This document shows positions 26,701-41,879 of a stretch of 64,000 bases of DNA, one piece after another. The notes beneath the pieces are model-generated. The model had not been told where the DNA came from. It worked only from the letters and a program-made list of their open reading frames with translations, and did no database searches. The stretch comes from Nephromyces sp. MM_2019 (lineage: Eukaryota; Apicomplexa; Aconoidasida; Nephromycida): assembly GCA_015657535.1 (NCBI GenBank), contig JADHZB010001958.1, positions 28,501-92,500 on the forward strand, written 5' to 3'. Position numbers and translations under genes: made by a program. How positions within the stretch are numbered: the first letter of the stretch is position 1; the number at the start of each line of letters is the position of its first letter.

Positions 26701-29700
26701 TGAGAGTGCTTGTAAAAACTCCTCGTTCTTTTCTAAATACTTTTCTGGGCTTAAAAATGATAAATGCTCTCCCTCATTTGAAGCTATAGCTACTATTGAT
26801 TTATTTTCATCAAAAACAAATTTTGAACAATTGTCAAATATCTTTGGGATGTGTTCTTGTAATACATCAATATTAGGAGCTCCTAGTATTGTAAGGAGCT
26901 CATCGTCGGAGATGAAATAAAATCTACATTTAAGATTTTTATACAACAACTTTATTTGACTCATATTTTACACTGAAGTACTTCACCTTGGGTACAATAT
27001 CCTCTTGCTTTCAAGATACTCAGTTAATGATTTTTGGCACTTTTCCAAAGAATTTAGGATCGAGCTGAGACGCTCATACCTGTCCTGAGCTCCTACGACA
27101 TTTAAAACTTGGGGATATTTCCAGACAAATTGCATTAATTCACGAAAACTTTGATCAATGCTATTGAACATGTTAGTTTCCTCAGGTAGTTGTAACTGTA
27201 AATCACTTGATGTCAGGAAAACATTTTCAAGATAAATCCACTTTTTTTGAACCTTAAAGCATTAATTGTGAATTTTAACTAATATATAACGTTTTTATAA
27301 AATGATTTTATGCATACTTGAAGCCAAAGACCAAAGGTCTCTAATGCATTTGTTAAAGTTTCCATCATATTCCTTATTGAAGTAGAAATCTCGGACGTAT
27401 AGGACCCATTTTCCATAGACTGCAATTGCAATAGATCTTCATCCAAATTTTCTAATAATTCTTGATTAGATTTGAATATAAACATGTTTTTGTTATCTTT
27501 ATGATTTGTTAATTCAAACTCCCTTTTCGACCAATTTGTTTTAATGGCTTCCATTATTGATTTCAATCTTTTTTCTTTCTAAAGCACAAGATTCGTTTTT
27601 TTTTGAATAATTTGCTAAGTTATATTACCTGGGCTTCCTTTAAGATTAAGTCTATTTCTTCTTCATGCTCGTGAAGCTTCAACTCAAAAAGATCACTGAC
27701 TTTAAGGCTTTGCACATTTAAAACTTTTGCATTGACCAAAAGAAGGATATTAGTCCAATGTTGAGCATTTGTCGTTTTACTACTTAGCCCATGAATAATT
27801 GTTATTGATTTGGAAATCTCCGTTATTTTTTCTTCAACCTGATTAAATATCTGCAAAAAATTCATAAGCAAAACATTAATTCAAAAGGGCTTCGGAGCAA
27901 TAATTTTATATACCGGGATCTCCCTGAAGAATGGATAGTCTTTAACAAGTGAAAACTTTATGTTTTCGAGATGTTTTATCTGATCTAACTCCTTCACGAA
28001 ACAAAATTTATTAGACATGACTATGAAATTCCTTTTCTATATTTATATTGATAACCTCAAGATTTAATAATGCCCAAGGTACATGATGAACAGCTTTATA
28101 TGAATCGAAGCGATCCAAAAGATCAATAATAAGCCTCATATGTCTGATTTTCTGTTCAATTTCGGGTATCCTATTATTTAACAGCTCACTATCGGTACAT
28201 AAAAGCTTGTATATTTGATTCAAAATGTCATTTTTTCCCCTTAACATAGAAAATTGAACTTCTGAGTCTTCATAAAATTCTTTAAATGCTGATACTGTCA
28301 AGCCCTCGGTTTCATAAATTTTTACTTCTAAGCTAGATAACATATTAGATAGCTCTGAGTTATGATCAAATACCTATACAAGATTCCTTTGTTTTTATTA
28401 AATTAATCAATTGTCAACTGTTTCCAAGTTTACCTCTTTACTAAGTAAGTTATCAGGTTTCAATATCTTTTCTTTGATTAATTGTTCTGATTGTTTTGCT
28501 AATAGCTTTAACTCTTTAATTGAATTCGTAATAAATGATTCATGATAATTTCCACTATTATTAGCTTCATGTGAATCAAGTGTACTAAATATTCCTTCGA
28601 TTTCCAATTTTATTTTCTCTAGGTTCGGAATTACTTGAGGGAATTGCTCTAAGCAACTAAAATATGTTACCAACTCTTGTATGGTTTGCATAGGTTTTGA
28701 AAAGGCATCACTGTTTAAATAAATGGATTTAGAGTGAAGTTTTAACCTACTATAGCTTCAACACCAAAATTAGTTAAATTATCTTTTATTCTCATAGATC
28801 TACCTATAAAATTCGTATATATCTTTGATTTTCTGCACTTTGGTATTGATCAGTTTTTGTGCTCTATTACTGTGTTGTACTTTCCAATCATTTAAGCCTT
28901 CAAGTGCACTTTCTATCAATCTATCCCATCGAATTTCAAATATACCTATAATCTCAGACCTATCCATTTTTTGAAGGCTTTCGATTTGCTAAAAAAAATA
29001 CACCATCTTAAATGGGCTTAATGAGTGGAATACATTCCTTTATACCAAGTCATAAGATTCAAGCATATCTTCAATCTCTTGTAAGTATGACTTTTTGTTC
29101 AAAAAGTTATAATTTATAGGCATGTCTTTGAAAGGATTTTGTATATCCCATTTTGCTTCAAACATCGTCCAATTTTGCAGCCTATTTTGAATTTTCTAGT
29201 AAACAGTTCGAATCGTGAAATATTTTGATCATTTACTGTAAAACTGTAAGTTTTAATTTACTTGGAAAGTATCCTTTATTATCTTAATTAACTCAGCTAT
29301 AGTATCTTTGATTTTATCACTTTTTTTAATATATAAACTAAATGATCTATCCAAAGAAACATTCGGTGTTACATCAAAAATCAATTTTTCAAACTCCTCA
29401 GCAGAATTTAGTAAATTTCCGAATCCTTCTGAAAGTCTTGTTTTAATTTCTCCTGATTCTGGACTATAAATTTTGCCTGATCTTGATATTGGCATAAGCT
29501 CTATTTTTAAAAACATCTGGTCTTCGAAAAGCCTCTTGTAGGAATTAAGTCCTGGAGATGATGGGGGAATAACTCCTCAATTGTTTTATAACAATAGTTT
29601 ACGAAATTTAGTTAAAATACCTCTAAGCAATATTTTTTCGATTTTATATCTTAATTGTAGCTCTATTTCCTCAAAATATTTATTAAAATCCAATTTCTTG

Positions 29701-32700
29701 TTATCATCCTGTTCAGCTATAAAAGATAAACTTTTTATATGGAGCTTTATTTTTTTGTGCTTATTTTTTAATATTTCAATGGCATTCCTTCTTTCTTTCT
29801 CGAAGAAATCAGAAAACTCCTAGTTCAAAATAACAATAAAGTGATCTTATGTTTCAAATTTACATGCACTCCTATCGAGGTCAACTTTAATAAGGCAAAA
29901 TAAGTACCTTTATATTTCCTATTACTAAATCAATGGATTCTGGGACTACATTATATGAATCAAAGCTATCAATTAGTAACTCAATTGATTTTGTATGGCT
30001 ATTTATTTCACTGAATGTTCTTGTAAATTCCTTCAAATTTCCTTCACTTTCTGAGATGAAATCAGTTAAGTTAGTAGATGACCATTTAACAATATTCTTT
30101 CCTTTTTCTAGCAAACTGATCTCAAAATGTGTATCACTTATAAAAAAATTCATAAAAAATGTCTCATAAGGTTACTCATATGTTTTCAAAAGCTCATCTT
30201 TAAATATACTTTTTTCGATTTCTTTCATTTGAAACATAGTCAAGTTCAGTCTTGTCAGAATATTCTTTATGCTCTTAACATTTTTAGCTGGATTTCGCTG
30301 AAGTTATATCCAATATAGTAGTATTTATTTTGTTATAAAAATCAATTATTAGGATAATCTGCTTTACGTTTCCGGTCAACATTGAGGCGATTGATTTATG
30401 CAAATTTAAACCATCCATTCCTCGAACATTGTAAAACTCTTTAGCCAATGTAAAGACTTCAATATTGAAATTTACTTTATATTCTCTAGTTGTTTTATCT
30501 TCTACTAGAACAAACTGCTTAAACTCATGCTTAATTTTCTTTTCGGTCATATACTGAATCATTTAATTGAACTCGAGTAGTATATTAAACTTATTCGCTT
30601 AAGGTGATTATTCTAACCTTCCACTTATTTTTGAGCTGGAATGTGTGCTTTTTGAGAGCCCTGCCAAATGAATTATAATCTTTATAGACATTTTTTAGCT
30701 CTGGTGAGCTAAAGTAATTTTCTGAAATATTGCATTGAAATGAGAGGACTCTATTTAACAGTTGCTGAATCCAATTTAGCTGTTGTGAAAATGGAGTAAT
30801 AAGTCTAAGTTCTCGTTTTGTCTCTTCCTTGAAAATCGTTTTGAGGAAATTGAGCTCAGAAGCTTGAAAAAGAATAAAAAATCAGAGATTTTTCTTGTGC
30901 AGGATGTAACTTGATTATCCAATATACCATATTTTAATAATACATCATTGAATCTCTCTGTTAAGCTTCTTTTCACGAGGTTATTTACCTCCAAATATTT
31001 GAACTTACTTAAAAGACTCATTGCGCTACTAGCAGACCGTAAGTTGTTAAAATTGGTATTTAGAAGCCTGAATATTTGTGAACCTAAACTCTCAACTTCA
31101 GCGTTTAATTTATTTAAGTTATCTAATATCTCATCTTTATCTATTTCGTCAAACATTGATTTCCCGATAGCCCTCAAGTGCTCTCTCAAACCCTAAAACC
31201 ATTAAAGTGTTTTTGCAAGATTTAACAAAGGTTGAATAAATTTTTGAAATTTAGACCTTTAATTTTTTGGCCAATATATCAACTTGATAAGTGTTGCGAG
31301 TGACAACTCTTAATTCGATACCTACAAAGTTATTAAGCTCCTCTATAACTCCACTAACACTAGATGCCGATTCACAAATCTTATAAAGACTGTTTGTTCT
31401 GTTAAATGATTCTTGGTCAACAAAGTTATGCCTGATAACAGATATTTTATTGAACCATCTTGAATATAGAGAATATTATTTTCTGACGTTTCGGGTGAAG
31501 TTAAGTCTTTCTGTAGTATGATTTCTGATTCATATGCCTTTTCCCATGCTTGAAAACACTCTGCTGCTTGTCCAAATATAGATTTTAATTCCTGTGATTG
31601 CTTCGAATTGACTAGCCACTCCAATTGTAACTTTACCCTAGATATGAGCTGAGAAAAATACACTATTATTTTATGCTTGAGGCTTAACTAAATTTATTAC
31701 TTAATTGTTGGGGATACAATTCTAAACAAAAACGAATTCGCACCTTTTGAATTATTCCATTAGTGATAAAATTCAAGTTAGATTTATTTCTATAATATCT
31801 TGATGCAACAATTATATTTCTAAGGCACTTCCAAATTTCACTAATTATGAATGTAAGGGTTCCTAGTGAACCCGAATCAATTCTGGAGATACATCTGAAT
31901 TTTGTTAGTTTAAATAAAAAATCACTTTTAATATGTATCGACAAAATCTATTTATATACCCTCTTAATGGGCTTAGGGTGTTTGAGTTGCTTGCTGCTTC
32001 ATGAAGGAGTTTTTGAACTTCAATAAAGCAGTCCTTTAAAACTCTAACACAGTTATCAGAGATAACACTGTTGTCAGACAGCCTAATCAGTTTTTCGAAT
32101 GAAATCTGGGCCAAATTATTGTATAAAACCAAGATTCTTCTATGCCTAGTTTTAAATTTACATCATATGGAATATTGTCATAAAATAGGAGGGTCTAATA
32201 CCTCGTTTCCCAATATGTTATTTCACTTTCAGGACTCTCACCAATTCTATCCTTAGAAAGCTCATCTTCTAGTATTATGTAAATTTTCTGAAAGTTTTAG
32301 AGCTTTAGCTTATATTTACTATAAATATGCTACATTGAGGTCAAACTAACTTGACAGATTTTTCCTATTACTGTTTCTGTGAAATTTTGTTTATGATTGT
32401 CGGGTAGCGATTTGTAGGAATCATACACTCCTTCATCATTAAATTTGAAAATTTCGTCATCTTTATCCAATGAATCAGTCAGCTCTTTGATACTAGCTTC
32501 AAGATTACTTATCAAAGTTTCGTTACATGGCCACTCTAAAGCTCTATTATCCAAAACAATAGGTGGATCTGCCAGATCCGATAGTGACTCAGTCTCAATA
32601 ATTTCCGGCTTTATGATTTTTATTCATTAAATAAAACAGATAAATAAATTTGTTAAATGAAATAGCTAAAATGATAAAAATTTTAATAATGCTTAGAGCT

Positions 32701-33410
32701 TATTAATTTCAACCTGATCTCTTAAACCTCTTATTTTTGGCATGGTCTCGATTTCTAGAAGATTTTTAAAATGCATAAATTATCATTTTTCAAAACGATT
32801 AAATTGATATCTGATTCCGTACTTGTTAGATGATTTATTCTAGGATTTAGCTTATTGAGGAGCTCCAGGTTTTGATTGTAGCACCCATTCCTCTCAAGCT
32901 TCATATAACCAAAGTCAAAATTACTTTTTAAATCAGCTTCAGTTGATACCTTAATTTAATTAGAAGATTATTATATTTCAGAAATCAAGACTAAAAAATT
33001 CAGAATAAACTTTACATCTTCAGGTGATGAAGTGCTTATTCTTGAAAAATATAAAATTTTACCACCTCGATGATAATTAAGTGGGAAGTTAGTTGTAAAT
33101 TTTAACTGTAAAATTTTTGGGAAGTTTTGCTACGTTTTCAATTTGCGATTTAGGCTTACTTTACTCTGGTTTGAGCTCTGTGAATCAGCACCTATGTAGT
33201 TGTCTTTGAACAAGTGAAAGTATGCCATTTGATCAATTTTTGAATAGAAGAAGAAATTTTTCAATTGATTATGAATTTCATTCTGAAATAACAACTTTTT
33301 TACTCGAAACAATATTTTTGTTATTTATACTAAATTACCTTGAGAAAGCATTCCCATTGATTCTCGCTCAAGTTAAAGAATAACTTTACAACGTTTTCGA
33401 CCCAATCCAT
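14759..33410 (-). CDS. Axonemal-type dynein heavy chain
   Basis: Motor subunit that powers flagellar beating. The gene spans 18.6 kb with dozens of small introns; first ATG 33408-33410 (MDWVENVVKLFF), stop 14759-14761. The tail covers about 33410-26100. AAA1 P-loop GPAGTGKSE is at about 25915-25941, followed by a WGCFDEFNR Walker B block near 25740. AAA2 P-loop GECGTGKS is at about 24803-24830; AAA3 ITGVGKSS near 23370 with VIIDDLN near 23180; AAA4 GPRGSGIRS near 22010-22030. The stalk coiled coils lie at about 21500-20750 and 20250-20000. They flank a microtubule-binding region with KKDIAEIKAF and WAGAKQMLSDVNFL. AAA5 (SIQNAIITNRS, FIDPQRQ), AAA6 (FRLYFVTQQKNPKL) and the C-terminal domain ending ESFWILQGAALL follow. 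The AAA4 pattern and the ALCQ-like linker blocks are axonemal rather than cytoplasmic. A further 5' exon cannot be excluded, and not every splice was checked. Confidence 0.93.
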
Positions 33411-34780
33411 CTCAGTCAGGATAAAAATTCTCTTTCTATATATTTATAGGAAAAAGAGCTTAGTATAACGAACTGCAAAAATATGTTAATTAGCCAAATT
33501 GTTTGACTTGATGGTTGATTTGTTCAAGACCAATCTAATTAATTCTAAAAGTAAGAGTTGCTGAAGTTATAAATCCTATTGAGTTCTTATTTTTATTTTC
33601 TTAGTAAGAAATCAGCATTTAGTTTTCCGGATTGGTTACTGGGATGACTGCTTAGCGGGAACTATTGTAGATCAACTAGAATTGAAATGCTTTAGATATT
33701 TGAAAGTCTTGTGAAATTTTCTCGTCATTCATTTGTAAACGAGTTTTATAATTTTAAATTTCTAATTAGAATATTCAACATCAAAGATGAGGTTTATATT
33801 TGGGTTACAGAGGATAAGATATACAGTTGAATGTAATCTATATATATATATTTATTTAATGTTTAAATAGGCTTGATTGAATGATAACTATTATTAAATG
33901 ATCCTGAAAAACAATATGCATTTGTGTATATTTGCTTATGATTTCCCTTTCGTTTTCTAAAGATTTAAACTATAAAGTCCTAATTTCTTTAATAAGATAA
34001 ATCTATAACACTTGGTGCCTCTAAATGACTGTAATTTCATGCTTAAAAATAGATCTCCAAAATTCATTTTGCTAAACTACTGTTTTCCCTATTGAAATCA
34101 CAAAATTTTATTTAAATTAAAATATACTACAAATGGAACTTCCATTGTTTGACATATAATATCCTGATCATTGTTAAAATTACTCCTAACCTATGTATGC
34201 TATACAAATTATTGAGTGACTGTTGGCACTATATAAGCTTAGATGGGTACCAAAATCATGCATATTTTCAAGTAAATCTATATTCACCATTTGCACAAAC
34301 ATTGGCAAATATTCGAATAAATTTAGCCTAGTAAGGGATGTATATATAAGTGTGACATAAATGATATGGCCAGTAATTTCATGAGTTTTAAAAATTTAAT
34401 ATATTAAGTCACAGTTAGAGCTACGAGATAAAGTCAGATTAAATTTTTGTCAAAGATATTGGTCAAGTAAGAGAAAAAGTTGGATTGCTCGAAAATTAGG
34501 TTTTATCATTCCCATTTAATTTAAATAGCTCTCCTACTTTGCATTGTTCTAAAGATTAAATATATTTAATTAATTAAAATCTTTAACTGAACCTTTATCT
34601 TGTAACAGTCTTCACTAAGCGCGATAAATTTTATCTGTTCCACTGATCTGTTTCATCCATTTATGATAATTCATCACTTTTTTTAGAAATTATTGGGGGA
34701 ATGCGATTTTTCATAGAAACATTGATTTTAATATGAAACACTTCTGCATTAAAAGTTCTGAGATAGCTTAACAATTTCAA
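33411..34780. other. Intergenic between divergent dynein and GDP-fucose synthase genes
   Basis: 1.37 kb of AT-rich DNA. A 60-codon open frame at 34149-34331 has no family match and no neighbouring exons, so I do not call it. Both promoters should lie here. Confidence 0.55.
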
Positions 34781-36440
<1,660 letters not shown>

Positions 36441-37014
36441 ACATTCTATCAATTTATATAATGAGTATGCAATACTTATTCAAATATTTGTTACTCTAAA
36501 AAAGTTCTAATCTAAGTCTTAATTTAATCTGTACAATTAGAGCTTACTCTAGTGTGTCAGTTACACTCTTTACTTTTTAATACTAAATTTTCTTTGACAA
36601 TCAACAAAGACTACTTTACTCAAACTAAAAATACCTCCTAATAAGCATTTGAAGACTCACATATACAATTTTCAAAAGTTTAAAACTAATACCTTGAACA
36701 CAAATGAATCAAAATCAAAATTATAATCTCGACTGGTATTTTATTACTAACACCAATAAGTCGAGCCATTTAAGTAAGATTGTTGATATATTTTAAGAAA
36801 ATCACTTTTGTAAAGGATGAAATGGATATGCTGCGCTTCAAGCTTTAACAGTCACACTCTACGTATCACAAACTAGGTCATTTCAAGTGTTAAAAGATAT
36901 AAATTTAGCAAAATAATGAATATTAGCTTAAATCCTCAGTCTCGATACATAGTGTTTTAGGCAGTGGATACTAGTTAAATTAATGCAATTCCAGATTTTA
37001 TATTCCTAACAAAT
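36441..37014. other. Intergenic, nothing recognised
   Basis: AT-rich gap between two plus-strand genes. No exon, repeat or RNA gene was found on either strand. Confidence 0.5.
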
Positions 37015-37986
37015 ATGAGCACAATCCCAATTGATGATATGTATGATAGTAACTTGGAGATAGGGTCTGAGATTCTTTTAGAAATCTCTCCTTGGATAGA
37101 TAAATGGATCCAAACAATAAGAGCAAGAGCAATAGGAGATAGCCAAACCATAAATGCGATTAGTCAAATATGGTGCCCAGGTATTCCCCTAAAACTGAAG
37201 CGATAATCCAGACTATTTTCATACATCCCTCAATATCAGCCTCACAGAATTCAACGGTGGATGAACTGAAGCTCAGGATTTTTTACCCAGAAAGTCACTT
37301 GGACCCACATGGGTATAACTTTTTATCCTCATTTTAATGATTTTTTGAACTATGACCATTTACTATTTTAGGGTTGTCAAAGTAACCTTCAATGAATCAG
37401 TGGTAAAAGGTAATTCCATAATAAAAGACACAAGAGAGCCTTCGATATTTACAAGACAAATTCTTAAAAGTAAAATATCACTTGGATTTCTAAACATCTT
37501 GTCCAATCTCTCATACAAGTACAGGAAGAGTTATATTTCTAATATATCCAATTTAAGTTATTATTACAAATGTTATGACACCTTTTAGGATCAAATATCA
37601 AATATTTCTGCAATCAGAAGAATTTTTGGTTATAAGAGAACATTTACATATGAACATCTCCATTGAAAGACATTACCGGGTAATCTAAAATTGATAAGAA
37701 GATGACTAAAATATATATCTTATATTAATTTTAACCCTAACATAGATGAATATGTACGTTATAGAAGCATATTGAAACGTTTTGTTAAGTAAAATATTTA
37801 TACATCGCATTCCTTCCCTAGGACCCCAATCTCCATTCTGAATGTTCTCCAAACAAGGTCAATTTAATAACATCAATATGCTGTCAGAAAAAAGATTACT
37901 CACTTGCTTTAAGAGCTATAGTTGAATTTGTTGAAGAATTATTAGAGTTCAGATGTAATTATGAGCGGGAGAATGAAGGCAATTAA
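37015..37986 (+). CDS. Unknown multi-exon protein
   Basis: Starts at ATG 37015 with MSTIPIDDMYDS. Exon 1 (37015-37180) joins exon 2 (37240-37312) in phase at WCP|ASQN. A third exon begins after the acceptor near 37371 with VVKVTFNESVV. A middle exon ending at CGG|GTAATC near 37679 reads IKYQIFLQSEEFLVI. The last exon (37822-37986) encodes 54 residues, including ICCQKKDYSLALRAIVEF, and ends in TAA. The joins between 37400 and 37820 are not settled. The amphipathic DYSLALRA segment looks like one TPR-type helix pair, and a TRAPPC12-like trafficking protein crossed my mind, but the support is weak and I leave the function open. Confidence 0.5.
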
Positions 37987-38348
37987 TGATACACATACTA
38001 TTAATGACAATAACCTTTACACACACAAATCTATCAAGAACTTGCTTATACATTGCTTTATGGTACTCATTACAAATCAACTACTGCAATTATTTTAAAT
38101 TACATTTTATAAATAATATTTACTTCTTTATGTAACAAAATTATTTTAATAATCTATCATAATATTTTGAAATTAGTAGATTTACCACACTTGCTCTTTC
38201 CTTAAAAGGCCAATATAAATTATAATTAACAATTTAGGTTAACCAAACTCTTTGTTTTATCCCAGAAGCATTTAAAAAATATAAAAATTTACAACAATAA
38301 GAAAAAATATGGCTTATAGATAAAAAATTTGGTAAATAAATTAAGATT
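37987..38348. other. Intergenic between convergent 3' ends
   Basis: AT-rich 3' flanks of the unknown plus-strand gene and the kinase gene. Nothing else is seen. Confidence 0.55.
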
Positions 38349-40137
38349 TCAGTGATCTCTATTTAAAACTTTAGTCCTAGCCTCTTCAAGGAGGTTTATT
38401 ATAAAAGGTATTACTTCCCAAACATTACTCCTTTCTTGAGGTACAACCTTAACTAATTTGTCAAAAACATGCAAGGCAGCTTTATAGCATAGATTGGAGT
38501 ATTTTACATTATAGTCCAGACATAATGCCGTTTGAGCGTATTTCCTCCAAGCAGCTGGATCAAGTTTCCAACCTGCTTCTTTACCATTAAACTCTAGTGG
38601 TCCGGGCCCACCAGGATAATTTAAGGAATCAACTATTCTTTTCCCCATAAGAATCTGGAATATATAAATAAAATAGATATAAATTGATAAGAAAATTCAT
38701 ATACCCAAAGTTTCTTTTCTATATAATTCGAATTTTTTTAATGATTCATTACCTCTGAAATAGATAGCCCAGTTCCCCAAGCATCCGATTTAGCACCTAT
38801 TTCAAGCTTTTGAGCTTCTTCTAGGTTTCTGGTCTTTTTTGTGTAAAATTCCAGCATCTTTTGCTCAGGAGACTCATACCAAGACGTACCACCTGTGAAT
38901 TCTTTAGTATTTTCCAAGGAAGCAGTACCTAAATCTATTATTTTTACATCAAAATGTTTGCTCGAACTGTTTGGTACTTCATAAATGTCTAGTACGATAT
39001 TGTCTGGCTTTATATCATTATGTCTAATGCCTAGACGAGTAAGCTGTGAAACCCTTTGCAGTGCAAGTACACACCATCTAAGCTTGTGATATTCATAAAG
39101 CTTACAAGTTCTGCCATTGAAGCACCCAGAATTTTCTTTACGAATGATATCGAAAAAGTCTGGGCCTGTATATAAACAATTTATTATAAAAATCTATAAA
39201 AATTCACATTTACGGTATTACCTGATAATTTTCTAGTTATCAGTACACAGTTTCCTGGATTTTTTGGATCCAAATGATATCCCAGTAATTCTGAACAGGG
39301 CCATGCATCCTGTAATTTCTCATAACCATCACTCAAGCTAATTTTCTTCAAATTTTTGTAAATATATAGATGACATTCAATCTCTCTTTTGATGCTACGT
39401 CCATCTTTCGCGTTTTTATCCTCAACAAATTTAATTGCAGCGGGATAGCTTACATCGGGGGTAAAAGACGATAGCCAATAGGCTCTATGCACTTTTCTCT
39501 TACTCAAGTTCTGGCTAATGACATTATTATTATTGCTCCAAGGACGAACCTCAGCCCTATCATTCTGTGCTCTCCCAGTGGGTGGTATACAGAAATGTAC
39601 AGGTCCCATAGGATCATATAATCTTTGATAGCTAAGTTTTGGAGTCATTAACGGTCCATAAAAACCCTTTTCTTTTTTTATTTCATATTGCACTCCTTCT
39701 GAGTTTTTAAATTATAATATTAACAATGTCTACCTCAAATTTAAAAAAACATCTAATCCTTTACTGAATTAAATGCTAAAGCTCTTACCGTCAATATTTT
39801 TACTAATTAACGACACAAACATCTCGTCATTAATCTGCAGAACTGTTGATGTAGATGATGTATTAGCTTTTTCAAAGGAATCTGGAAGTTCCGTTTCTAA
39901 GTTAGTCGATTTTGATCCATTTGGCTGAATGCCTTTCTTATTAATCAATTTTTTTGAATTTGGAAAAGTTCTAGTATAATTTAGTATATGATCTTCGGAA
40001 TTAGTACTTTTATTGTTTCTGAATTTCCCTATCATCAAATTAGTCAACCAAATCCCAACCGAAACTAAAGAATGGTGATGAGCTGGAACTTTTTCCCATT
40101 TTTGCTCAGGCTTTTTAGTTGCCTTAGCATCTTTCAT
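38349..40137 (-). CDS. Divergent protein kinase
   Basis: Four exons (39789-40137, 39222-39695, 38753-39165, 38349-38654) give 513 aa. Residues 1 to about 120 are charged and low in complexity. The kinase core follows: AAIKFVED holds the VAIK lysine, RHNDIKPDNIV holds the catalytic Asp and the Asn (HRD is HND), IIDLGTAS is the DFG equivalent (DLG), and TSWYESPEQK is the APE equivalent. DAWGTGLSISE is the helix-F Asp/Trp/Gly region. The metal- and ATP-contacting Lys, Asp, Asn and Asp are all present, so activity is likely. No clear glycine-rich loop precedes AAIK; the region reads KVHRAYWLSSFTPDVSYP. The group is not assigned. The exon joins are all in phase. Confidence 0.85.
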
Positions 40138-41879
40138 ACTGCTTGATTTTGTTTATATCTCTGATCTTATATATTGAATAATTCATTGAAAGTTTTTGTT
40201 ATTAAAGTAATTTATGAATCTTTTTTATCATACTAAGATAAATTCATTTAAACTCTTCGCTTCCGTTTTACTATATCACTTTAAAAGTTGATAAATTGAA
40301 ATTTACTAAAAATTTTCAATTTATCAAGCTGATTTGAGTTATCAATCTGATTATATAAAGTAGAGTTAATTTAGCAATGATTCTTTAGTCTCCCAATTTT
40401 AAAATGGACTAAGAATCCACCATTTCTCATTAAGAGGTAATTTTGATTTTCTCCCTCCAAGACCTTATGTCTTAAAGAATTTCGGCTCAAGCTCTCCTTA
40501 TGGTATTTCAGAAAATAGGTTATTATAGCAAGGAAGCTTCGTATAAAACATTTATAAATACTTCATATTCAGTATTATAGTCACCTTATCAATGCTTATT
40601 GAATTCTCAAGTTAAGTCATTTTAGTTATTCATAGACTTAATGGGGGATATAAAATAAGAATTATTCAAGAATTTTATTGATTTTATTCTTGGTTATCTT
40701 AAATTTAATAGGTCAAAGAGCATAAAATGAAATCTCTGACATGGATTATAGAAATTCTCACTAAAACATGATTAAGACTCTTTGATGAGATAGTTATATT
40801 TACATGAAAGCATACGTTATCGCGTTAGAATTATGAGTTATTTCGAAATCAAAGCTTTATTTAGGTAGATCTATTTTTTTATTCAAAATTTATAATTAGA
40901 TAAGCCTTTGTGAAATAAATTTATAAATTCTACTGAAATAACACGCTGGTATAATTGATAAGGAAAACCACTAGTAAATATACCATAAGATCATTTTTAC
41001 TATTTAAGTGTCACTGTACCCTAAGCCACCATCTAGATACTCTTAAAACACTAGACTTTTAGGATAACTGTGGACAGTCTTTGCCTAAACGTGCTTCTAG
41101 TTCAAACTTTGAAAGTAATTAATTACGCTACTGTTTAAATCCTACATTTAAACAAAGTCCAATGGTATCTGTTTTAAGATTAACTAATAAACTTGCGCAA
41201 ATCGTCTGCATTTTTTTATTTTTACTAAAAAACTCCTTCTAATTTTGAAAAATTTCAAAAAATAATGTTTTTGTCTAGAGAAAAAATTTTAAAGCTTAAA
41301 TAACCCTCAAACATCTTTTGCTATAAACTTCGAATGAGATGAATTCACTAAGGGAAAATCTCATGTTGCTTTCAAGTCAATTGATAATTAGCTTTTCAAA
41401 ATTTCTGATAATAATGAACTAATTCAGAGAATATGTTTCACAAATTCTATATAATTTTTCAAGTAGAATAAACCTTATAGGTCAATCACACTTTGTGTGT
41501 GTACTTAATTCTTTTAGTATCTAATTTATCTAGAAATTTATATATAAATTTCAATTCTCTTAAATATTTTAATTCATTTTATAGATGAATTGTTTTAAGT
41601 TGCATATAGTATTATGAATTTAGTTAAATAACTTATGTAATGTCATTGTGGCGAGTTAAGCTTTAAATTTTAGGGTAAAAATTGATATATTTGATTCTTT
41701 TTGTTATGGCTATTTAAATAAATATAAAACTCTGGCCTTGAGTGCATTCCTAAGCTATGTAAATGATTTACTTTTAGTGAGGCTGACTTTTATTATGGGG
41801 GGATTATCAAGTTGATCAAATTTCAAATAGTTTATAAAATGTAGTGGAGGACAATAGAAAAAGACTGAATTTAATTGTT
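40138..41879. other. Intergenic, nothing recognised
   Basis: 1.74 kb between two minus-strand genes. I searched both strands for short exons like those of the Mpo1-like gene and found none that chain. It should hold the kinase promoter and the ASH2 3' flank. Confidence 0.5.

Noticed and set aside
34149..34331. 60-codon plus-strand frame in the dynein/GDP-fucose synthase gap
   Set aside because: No splice context, no similarity, and a composition like its non-coding surroundings.
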